Origin: Bacteroidales bacterium | Lineage (GTDB): Bacteria; Bacteroidota; Bacteroidia; Bacteroidales; UBA932 | Assembly (NCBI GenBank): GCA_017535125.1 | Contig: JAFXUS010000025.1 | Coordinates: 1 to 44,372 of the forward strand | Direction: 5' to 3' | Length of the DNA: 44,372 nucleotides | In this document: positions 10,901 through 16,901 of the stretch, piece after piece | Layout: every line of letters starts with the position of its first letter | How positions within the stretch are numbered: the first letter of the stretch is position 1 | Made by a program: the position numbers and the translations under genes | The notes under the pieces: generated by a model | Told to the model about the DNA's origin: nothing | The model's database searches: none | What the model saw: only the letters and a program-made list of their open reading frames with translations

Positions 10901-11523
10901 TTGAGCGCGGGCTGCGTGTCGTAGAAGTTCTTGATGTAATACGGCCCGCGCGGCGCGTCCGTCGCCACGAATTTGCGCGTGAGCGACAGGTGGGCGCTCA
11001 TCAGCGCGGCGTAGTCCGGATCGTCCGAACCGGCGGGCGCCGCCGACTGTTCCTCCGGCTTGAAGGTAGGCCAGATGTAGTAGTCGGAATAGCGCAGGTT
11101 GGCGCCTTCCCGCGACTGGAGGAACCACTCGCACTGGTCGGAGGAGTGGCCGGCCACCAGGTCCATCACGACCTTGATGCCGCGGGCATGGGCTTCCCGG
11201 ACCAGCGCGATGAGGTCGTCGTTGTCGCCGAAGCGCTTGTCCACCCGGTAGAAGTCGATGATGTCGTAGCCGCCGTCCGTCCAGCCCGACACGTAGACCG
11301 GGTTGAGCCAGATGGCCGTCACGCCGATGGAGCGGATGTAGTCCAGGCGGGAAATGATGCCCTGCAGGTCGCCGTAGCCGTCTCCGTCGCTGTCCTGGTA
11401 GGAAGACGGATAAATCTGGTAGAAGACGGCGTCGGAGAGCCAGCCCGGCTGCGTCGGTTTTCCGGCCGACAGGCCGGGTGCGGCCAGTGCGCACGCAAGC
11501 GCGAATGCTAAAAGTTTCTTCAT
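7966..11523 (-). CDS. Three-enzyme fusion: GH13 glycosidase + CE1/enterochelin-esterase-like domain + BD-FAE-like esterase
   Basis: The 1185-residue secreted protein carries three catalytic modules. The start is placed at MKKLLAFALACALAAPGLSA, a clean signal peptide; the frame stays open 84 codons further upstream only because of high GC. Residues ~28-580 are a GH13 alpha-amylase-type barrel: region I DLVAGH (121-126), nucleophile Asp254 in GFRVD, acid/base Glu293 in IAEW, and Asp375 in SGNHD. Residues ~600-880 are an alpha/beta-hydrolase with GSSMGG (Ser755) and GHAH near 860, resembling CE1/enterochelin-esterase proteins. Residues ~885-1150 are a second hydrolase with GSSAGA (Ser1014), Asp1081 and His1123, BD-FAE-like. 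It is 5 nt after the SGNH/ceramidase gene and 2 nt before the single esterase. All three catalytic sets look intact. Sugar and ester specificities are unknown. Confidence 0.9.
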   Translation of the reverse strand: MKKLLAFALACALAAPGLSAGKPTQPGWLSDAVFYQIYPSSYQDSDGDGYGDLQGIISRLDYIRSIGVTAIWLNPVYVSGWTDGGYDIIDFYRVDKRFGDNDDLIALVREAHARGIKVVMDLVAGHSSDQCEWFLQSREGANLRYSDYYIWPTFKPEEQSAAPAGSDDPDYAALMSAHLSLTRKFVATDAPRGPYYIKNFYDTQPALNFGFADPDPAHPWEQAVDAPGPKAMRQELKNIMSFWMDKGVDGFRVDMAASLVKNDPDKAATIRLWNEDFVPWFDEKYPEGILIAEWFNPAQSVAQADFDLDFFCHDGQYNYSSLFFFNRGFGPAGSAKPYFAKAGEGELKTWFDLYDYQYQSVQGKGYVCMPSGNHDFNRVCTEGRTDPEELKVAMTFFLTMPGVPFIYYGDEIGLKQNPNAPSTDGSGFRAGCRIPMLWDGTANGGFSTAPVEKIYIPQDPDPNRMTVEKAEADPNSLLHYVRTLLQLRKQVPALGADASWKLVSSLDRPYPMVYEREWRGERCMVVLNPSGKPVSVTLPSEPSKPELIGGSYKKCSYKQTKKGDVIQLSAVSAAIFRFPGESGAPGTVGDGHPDKPRVSTGKLDFYPAFESESGLVTPRNVYVWLPDDYTPGKRYAVVYMSDGQNLFDAEKMFNHQEWRVDEVFGGLQAAGKIQDCIVVGVANSFRTRSQEYFPQDVFDRYSPELKEYAKSKRMGEDDLLGNNYLKFLVEELKPFIDKTYSTLTDRDHTFHMGSSMGGLLSSYAVAKYPRVFGGAACLSTHSVLYITNYDAEQASIDPANQCYVDYLQATLRPNGCKLYMDRGDQTLDAQYPKYQDRLDRMFRDAGWDDAHYVSKVYPGHAHVESSWASRLEEPVLFLLGAEADRTTVEFVVRDGKPILMDIYQGKERKEGGRPVFIYSFGGAWAMGSRIDALCNPLYDHLCGKGWVCVAIDYRLGSARGRDGKPLITPPEGYSPFQYSIDIGVEDIYAATAWLIDHADEYNVDPSKIVISGSSAGAINSMNAEYYICSGHRLAKENLPADFNYAGVIPMAGAVYLTEGADSELKWDRKPCPMCFFHGSADPTVTFDTERGPARQGFGPKYVSGQLDALDVPYMLNEYVDGDHCMALLPIRWFWNEIDSFLDHIVLGGQDLKVHAVERSSKPRTDANWLDTVRPGQYEAVNRMRR

Positions 11524-11528
11524 ATCGG

Positions 11529-13691
11529 CTAATGTGTTGCTTCGTGAATCATGTCCAGCAGGCCGTTCACCACGGCGCTCTGCGCGTATCCCTGTTTGAA
11601 GCGGGAGCCCAGCACCTCGAACACCTCGGCGCCGTAGGACTCGTCGTCCGGCATGTATCCACCGCCGCGCGCGCCGAAGCCGTAGGCCACGGTCGTCATC
11701 ATGGTGCGGGCGTACGGAGACTTCTGCTTCAACTCCACCGCGATCGGATTGTACACCTCGGAGGCGACGCCGCACACGGGGATGTCGTCAAGCATGATCA
11801 GGCTGAGGCCGACCTCCACGTCTGGTCCGTCCTCGTATTCACCGGCGTAGCCGGCCCGTCCGCCGCCGTTGGTCTGGCGCCGGCCCGGCACTGAAATGGT
11901 CCTGCGGGCGCAGTTCAGCGTGACCTCGGTCTCGAAGCGGCGCATCATCATGATGACGTATTTCACCTCCTCGCCCAGGATCTGCCCGTAGCTCTGGATC
12001 ATCCGCTCCTGCTCGCCCAGGAGGCGCTGCACCTCGGGCTTGCTGCGGTCGAGGCCCTGGCCGCCCGGGGGCATCTTGTTGGAAATGTCCTCCCCGCGTG
12101 CCGCGTAGTCCGCGATGCGGATGTCCCGCAGGTCGAAGGTCTGCTGGAAGTAGAGCGGGTTCTGGTCGCCCGCCGCCCCGCTGGCGAAGCTCGCCACGAA
12201 ATCGGGCCCGTAGCGGCTCTCAATGTAGGTTTCCGCCGCACCCGGGAAGTCCGCGCTCACCTTGTCCGTGTTGCCCGTGATCACCGCGTGCATCGCGTAG
12301 TTGAAGTAGGTCGCGATCGGCTGGCCGGCCAGGCTCTCGAAGTAGATCACGGCCACGGTCTTGTCCGACTTGCCGTCGTAGTCCGGGCCTTCCCACCAGG
12401 TCCCGCGCTCCGGATCGAAGAGGTCGCGCTTGACGTTCAGGTAGCAGACGCCCTCGCCGTAGCCCACCTTCGCGGGGACCATGTTGGCGACCGCCTGCTT
12501 CACGGCGCCCCAGACGCGTTCCGTCAGCTCGTCTCCGCGCACGGAGCTGCCCGAATGGGTGTGCGTGCCGTTGTAGATGATGTTGCCCACCGGGATACCG
12601 AGTTCCGCGGCGGCGTGCTCGTCGACGTACTGCGCCACCCGGGCATCGGCGTTGCCGGCGTCGAAGGTCACGAACGCGGCCTTCGTCGCCCCGTTGCCGA
12701 AGGCTATGACGCGGGCGTAGCAATGGTCCAGGATGCCCTGGGAAGTCGGAGGCAGGTCTTTGGGATCCGGCGTGATGTCCACCTTGGCGGCGCCGGCAAG
12801 CAGCTGGCCGCGGGGATTGGCCGGCGCGGGCGCAGGAGCCGCCTGGGGCCGCATGCCGCCGCCCTGGAACATGCGCTTCACCATCTCCACCATGTCCTCG
12901 AAGGTCATCGGCTGGCCGCTGGCACGCCGCTGCTCGTCATTCTTGAGCTTGCGGGCCTCCGCCTCGTCGGCGGGAAGGGTATAGAAATCGGTCTTCACCT
13001 TCAGCACCTTCTTGATGCCGGCGGTGAGGATGCGCTCCATGTCGTCATAGATGTTGACCGCCGGGTGGATGCCGTCGTAGGTGCCGCTCGCGGGGAGACC
13101 GAGTTCCGCCGTGGCGAGCGGGGTATGGTAATCCACGTAGGTGACGTTCTTCTGCGCGTCGGCGTAGGCTTTCAGCCGCCTGTTCATCTCCACGATACGC
13201 GAGCCGGCGTCCTGCCCGGGGATGGCCATGTAGTGCGCGCAGGGCGTGATCGAGCAGAGGAGCACCTTGATGCCCGCCTCACCGGCCAGCTCGCACATGG
13301 CCGCGATGTTGTCGAAGATGGTCTGGTCGGGATAGTAGGCCTGCCCCATCATGTGCTGGCAGAGGTCGTTGGTGCCGGCCATGATGGCCACCGCCTTCGG
13401 GTGCAGGTCGATGACGTCCTGCTTGAAGCGCACCAGCATCTGGCTGGCCGTCTGGCCGGAGATGCCGCGGCCGGCGAAATTGTTCTTCGTGAAGAAATCC
13501 GGATCCTCATTGTACCAGAAATCCGTGATGGAGTCGCCCATGAGCACCACCAACGGGGCGGCGGTCAATTCCGCGTTCGCCTGCTCATAGCGTTTGAAGT
13601 TGCCCCAGTCGGAGGGCCCCATCTGGCGGGGCTGGGCGAAAGTCAGCACGCAAAGCACGGCGAGCGCCAGCGTCAGCGCAATTCTTTTCAT
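11529..13691 (-). CDS. SGNH/GDSL esterase fused to a neutral-ceramidase-like domain
   Basis: This 720-residue secreted protein begins with the signal peptide MKRIALTLALAVLCVLTFAQ; a TTG three codons upstream is less likely. Residues ~45-235 are an SGNH hydrolase: block I GDSITD with Ser54, Gly79 in the block II region, GTND with Asn108, and DGIH with Asp206 and His209. This is the pattern of acetylhydrolases acting on sugar esters. After a Pro/Ala-rich linker (~281-292), residues ~297-720 resemble the alkaline/neutral ceramidase family: the start AAKVDITP, the metal-site motif NGTHTHSG (374-381) and the nucleophile-region equivalent GAAGDQNP (505-512). It is the first gene of the five-gene minus-strand operon, 5 nt ahead of the GH13 fusion. 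Ceramidase activity is not implied; many Bacteroidota proteins of this family are uncharacterised. Confidence 0.85.
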   Translation of the reverse strand: MKRIALTLALAVLCVLTFAQPRQMGPSDWGNFKRYEQANAELTAAPLVVLMGDSITDFWYNEDPDFFTKNNFAGRGISGQTASQMLVRFKQDVIDLHPKAVAIMAGTNDLCQHMMGQAYYPDQTIFDNIAAMCELAGEAGIKVLLCSITPCAHYMAIPGQDAGSRIVEMNRRLKAYADAQKNVTYVDYHTPLATAELGLPASGTYDGIHPAVNIYDDMERILTAGIKKVLKVKTDFYTLPADEAEARKLKNDEQRRASGQPMTFEDMVEMVKRMFQGGGMRPQAAPAPAPANPRGQLLAGAAKVDITPDPKDLPPTSQGILDHCYARVIAFGNGATKAAFVTFDAGNADARVAQYVDEHAAAELGIPVGNIIYNGTHTHSGSSVRGDELTERVWGAVKQAVANMVPAKVGYGEGVCYLNVKRDLFDPERGTWWEGPDYDGKSDKTVAVIYFESLAGQPIATYFNYAMHAVITGNTDKVSADFPGAAETYIESRYGPDFVASFASGAAGDQNPLYFQQTFDLRDIRIADYAARGEDISNKMPPGGQGLDRSKPEVQRLLGEQERMIQSYGQILGEEVKYVIMMMRRFETEVTLNCARRTISVPGRRQTNGGGRAGYAGEYEDGPDVEVGLSLIMLDDIPVCGVASEVYNPIAVELKQKSPYARTMMTTVAYGFGARGGGYMPDDESYGAEVFEVLGSRFKQGYAQSAVVNGLLDMIHEATH

Positions 13692-13726
13692 ATGTGTCAA
13701 TAATTATAGGTTTTGGTTATTCCTAA

Positions 13727-13734
13727 CAAAATTA
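13727..13734 (-). promoter_or_regulatory. Candidate -7 box for the five-gene minus-strand PUL operon
   Basis: On the minus strand this reads TAATTTTG, matching the Bacteroidota -7 consensus TAnnTTTG, 35 nt upstream of the SGNH/ceramidase ATG. No convincing TTTG -33 element is found at 19-21 nt spacing, so the call rests on one box and position alone. Confidence 0.45.
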
Positions 13735-13768
13735 GCGAAACATCCGAAAAAATGCACCATCTATTTGT

Positions 13769-13776
13769 TATATTTG
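13769..13776 (+). promoter_or_regulatory. Candidate -7 box for the esterase/GH51 gene
   Basis: TATATTTG matches TAnnTTTG and lies 29 nt before the ATG at 13806, in the AT-rich divergent gap 13692-13805. The -33 region is weak. With the opposite-strand box at 13727-13734, the two PUL arms would fire divergently from about 40 nt apart, allowing a shared regulator. Confidence 0.5.
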
Positions 13777-13805
13777 TATGGATTAAAAACACAACTATTA
13801 CCGAT

Positions 13806-16800
13806 ATGTTCAAGCGTTTCCTTCCTGTCCTGGCCGTCCTGGCGCTGAGCCTGCCGGCCCTGGCACAGACTCCTGACCCGAATTTCTTCATTTACCTCTG
13901 CTTCGGCCAGTCCAACATGGAGGCGGGCGCCCGCCCGGCCGAGCAGGACAAGGACTTCAACGATCCGCGCTTCCAGTTCATGGCGGCCGTGGACATGCCG
14001 CGCTTCCAGCGCGAGCGCAACCACTGGTACACCGCCATCCCGCCGATCTGCCGCGAGACCAACAACATGGGACCGGTCGATTTCTTCGGCCGCAAGATGA
14101 TCGAGGTGCTGCCGGAGCAGTACAAGGTGGGCGTAATCAACGTCTCCGTGGCGGGCGCGAAGCTCGAGCTCTGGGACAAGGACGCCTGCGAGGAATACCT
14201 GGCCATGGAAGCCGCCGACCCGTCGCGAGGCTGGCTCGTGAACATGGCGAAAGAATATGGCATGAACCCCTACCAGCGCCTGCTGGAGACCGCCCGCGAG
14301 GCGCAGAAGTACGGCGTCATCAAGGGCATGCTCCTGCACCAGGGCGAGTCCAACCCGGACGACCCCGCCTGGCCGGGCCGCGTGAAGAAGATCCACGACG
14401 ACCTCTGCGCCGAGCTGGGCCTGGACCCGACGGCCATCCCGCTGCTCGCGGGTGAATTGAAATATGCCGAGCAGGACGGCATCTGCTCCGCTTTTAACGA
14501 AGTGGTGCTGCCGCACCTGCCGGAGGTGATGCCGAACGCGTACGTCATCTCGGCGCTCGGCTGCGAGAGCACGGGCGACCAGTTCCATTTCAGCACCGAA
14601 GGCATGCGCCTGATGGGCTACCGCATGGCGGACAAGATGCTCGAGCTCCAGGGCTTCAAGGCACCCGAGAAGCGCACCCTGTCCCTGCAGCCGGACCAGC
14701 TGGGCATCAGCATCAGCCCGACACTGTCCGGCATCTTCTTCGAAGACATCAACCAGAGCGTGGACGGCGGCATCTGCGCCCAGCTCATCCAGAACAATTC
14801 CTTCCAAGCCTACAACGTCCCGGACGGTCCGGAGAACGAATTCTCGCAGAGCGACACCGTCTTCTTCGGCTGGACGCTCATCCGCAATGCCGGCGCCGTC
14901 GGAGCGGCCCACGCCGTGGCGGACAAGCCGCTGGTGAAGAACCTGAAGCGCTGGTACGACTTCGATTCGAAAGACAAATATGACGACGAGCTGCGCTACA
15001 AGCAGTACAGCGTCCGCTTCGATATCAAGCAGCCCGGCGCGGGCTTCGGCATCGCCGCCAACGGCTACGGCATCGCCGAATACAAGAAAGGCCCGGGCCT
15101 CATCTATTCCGACAACACGCAGGTGGCCTCCATCCCGGCCAAGGAAGGCGTGAACTACGAACTCGGCCTCTACCTGCAGGGCAAGAAATACAAGGGACGC
15201 ATCTGCGTCTGGCTGGAAGACGCGGCGGGGAATCCCAACTCCAACGTGATCACGATCTCCGGCCTGAGCAAGGACTGGAAGAAATATACCGGCACGCTGA
15301 AGGCGGAGCGCTCCGTGGACAGCCGCCTGGCCATCGTGGCCGACGCGAAGGGCACCTTCTGGCTGGACTTCGTCACGCTCGTGCCGGAGGCTTCCGAGCT
15401 CTGGAAGGATGGACAGTACGGCCCCTTCCGCAAGGACCTGCTGGAGGCGCTGGAAGCCCTCCATCCCACCTTCATGCGTTTCCCGGGCGGCTGCGCCTCC
15501 GAGGGCCCGAACTACTTCGGCCAGGTGTTCTGGAAGAACTCCATCGGCCCGCGCGAGGAGCGCCTCGGCTTCCGCAACCACTGGGGCTACTGGACCTCGC
15601 AGTACATCGGCTTCTACGAGTATCTGCTGATGGCGGAAGGCCTCGGCGCCACGCCGTTGCCGGTCCTGAACAACGGCGTCACCTGCCAGTTCGCCGGCCA
15701 CCAGTACATCGCGCCGCTGGACACGCAGGCCGACCGCGACCGTTTCTACAGCATCTTCGTCAAGGACGCGCTCGATTTCATCGAATTCTGCAATGGCGGC
15801 ACCGACACGCAGTGGGGCGCCCTGCGCGCACAGCTGGGCCACCCGGCGCCGTTCAACCTGAAATACCTGGGCATCGGCAACGAGAACCAGGGGCCCGAGT
15901 TCTGGGAGCGTTTCGACATCATGTACAAGGCAGTGAAGGCGCAGTATCCCGAGATCACCATCATCTCCACGGCCGGTGCCCGCGACGTCGGACGCGAATT
16001 CAATAACAACTACGCCGAGATCGACGCCAAGTATCTCGACACCCTCGTGGACGAGCACTACTACAAGAGCGACGCGTGGTTCCTCTCCAACGGCCAGCGC
16101 TATGCGCCCGGCGCCGTGCGTGGCAACCAGGGCAACACCTACGACCGCAGCAAGCCCACGCGCGTGTTCGTCGGCGAGTTCGCCAACAACAACGCAAACA
16201 ACGCCTACTCCTCCGCGCTCGCCGAGGCGGCCTACTGGACCAGCCTGGAGCGCAACTCCGACATGGTCGTAATGGCCGCGTATGCCCCGCTCTTCTGCAA
16301 GAAGGGCTTCAACAAATGGGATTCGAACCTCATCTGGTTCGACAACCGGGGCATGTGGCGCAGCTGCAACTACTGGTACCAGCAGCTCTTCTCCGTGGCG
16401 GGCGACCGCGCCTTCGCGATGTCCGACGTAATGAACGGCGACGACGCCGACGAGAAGGTTTACACCTCGCCGACCATCGACACGAAGACGGGCGAGATCT
16501 TCGTCAAGATCGTCAACGTCGAGGCGGCGGACAAGCTTCTCACCGTCGAGACCGGCACCGACAAGGCCTACGAGGCCACGCTCGAATTCGTGTCCTCACA
16601 CGACACGTCCGTGAAGAACCAGGGCAGCCAGAACTACTACTCCAGCCACCCGGACTACGCCACGCCACCGACCGTCGGCGGTCCCGGCGCGGGCGAGCGT
16701 CCCGGCCTGGTGGGCATGGCCTTCCGTTTCGGCCGCCGGGTCAAGTACTCCGAGGTCGTGGTGCCGCACACCAGGGCGCTCGGCACGGTGCAGGGCACCT

Positions 16801-16859
16801 TCGAGTTCACCCTCCCGGAGAACGCCATCGCCATCCTTCGCCTGAAACCCCTTAATTAA
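13806..16859 (+). CDS. Fusion of a sialate-O-acetylesterase-like (SASA) esterase and a GH51 alpha-L-arabinofuranosidase
   Basis: This is a 1017-residue secreted enzyme with two catalytic halves. The chosen start gives the signal peptide MFKRFLPVLAVLALSLPALA; upstream in-frame codons overlap the promoter region. Residues ~25-290 are an SGNH-type acetylesterase of the sialate O-acetylesterase/CE6 type (FGQSNMEAG with Ser36, HQGESN, and FHFSTEG near the catalytic His). Residues ~305-1017 are GH51-like: ISPTLSGIFFEDINQ at the start, acid/base Glu693 in GIGNENQG and nucleophile Glu791 in VGEFANN. An enzyme with both halves could strip acetyl groups and arabinofuranosyl branches from one chain. It diverges from the esterase/GH13 operon and precedes the GH54 gene by 42 nt. 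Fold assignments are strong; the physiological substrate is inferred. Confidence 0.9.
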   Translation: MFKRFLPVLAVLALSLPALAQTPDPNFFIYLCFGQSNMEAGARPAEQDKDFNDPRFQFMAAVDMPRFQRERNHWYTAIPPICRETNNMGPVDFFGRKMIEVLPEQYKVGVINVSVAGAKLELWDKDACEEYLAMEAADPSRGWLVNMAKEYGMNPYQRLLETAREAQKYGVIKGMLLHQGESNPDDPAWPGRVKKIHDDLCAELGLDPTAIPLLAGELKYAEQDGICSAFNEVVLPHLPEVMPNAYVISALGCESTGDQFHFSTEGMRLMGYRMADKMLELQGFKAPEKRTLSLQPDQLGISISPTLSGIFFEDINQSVDGGICAQLIQNNSFQAYNVPDGPENEFSQSDTVFFGWTLIRNAGAVGAAHAVADKPLVKNLKRWYDFDSKDKYDDELRYKQYSVRFDIKQPGAGFGIAANGYGIAEYKKGPGLIYSDNTQVASIPAKEGVNYELGLYLQGKKYKGRICVWLEDAAGNPNSNVITISGLSKDWKKYTGTLKAERSVDSRLAIVADAKGTFWLDFVTLVPEASELWKDGQYGPFRKDLLEALEALHPTFMRFPGGCASEGPNYFGQVFWKNSIGPREERLGFRNHWGYWTSQYIGFYEYLLMAEGLGATPLPVLNNGVTCQFAGHQYIAPLDTQADRDRFYSIFVKDALDFIEFCNGGTDTQWGALRAQLGHPAPFNLKYLGIGNENQGPEFWERFDIMYKAVKAQYPEITIISTAGARDVGREFNNNYAEIDAKYLDTLVDEHYYKSDAWFLSNGQRYAPGAVRGNQGNTYDRSKPTRVFVGEFANNNANNAYSSALAEAAYWTSLERNSDMVVMAAYAPLFCKKGFNKWDSNLIWFDNRGMWRSCNYWYQQLFSVAGDRAFAMSDVMNGDDADEKVYTSPTIDTKTGEIFVKIVNVEAADKLLTVETGTDKAYEATLEFVSSHDTSVKNQGSQNYYSSHPDYATPPTVGGPGAGERPGLVGMAFRFGRRVKYSEVVVPHTRALGTVQGTFEFTLPENAIAILRLKPLN

Positions 16860-16886
16860 AGATTCCGGGTCAAGCCCGGAATCTTT
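16858..16886 (+). repeat. Perfect palindrome, copy 1 of a dispersed hairpin repeat (possible terminator)
   Basis: Arms 16858-16869 and 16875-16886 are perfectly complementary (12 bp) around the loop TCAAG. The core GATTCCGGG-TCAAG-CCCGGAATC recurs almost identically near 39221 and, with changed but still paired arms, inside mutL near 32416. Ending in TTT, it could also end the GH51 transcript, but it lacks a long T-run and the next gene starts 15 nt later on the same strand. Confidence 0.75.
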
Positions 16887-16901
16887 AACAACGATGATGA
16901 A

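Noticed and set aside
8062..11511. 1149-codon open frame on the plus strand, antisense to the GH13-esterase gene
   Set aside because: Its translation is Arg/Ala/Val/His-rich without recognisable domains, and the opposite strand has an intact three-domain enzyme. It reflects GC-driven lack of stops.
11524..11775. 84-codon upstream extension of the GH13 fusion
   Set aside because: Arg-rich, lies wholly within the preceding gene, and would bury an obvious signal peptide starting at 11523.
12288..13703. 471-codon plus-strand frame opposite the SGNH/ceramidase gene
   Set aside because: Low-complexity His/Val/Gly/Arg translation, no family resemblance; shadow of the real gene.
13761..16058. 765-codon antisense frame over the SASA/GH51 gene
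   Set aside because: No domain or signal peptide, composition typical of antisense GC-rich frames, and the sense gene has intact catalytic motifs.
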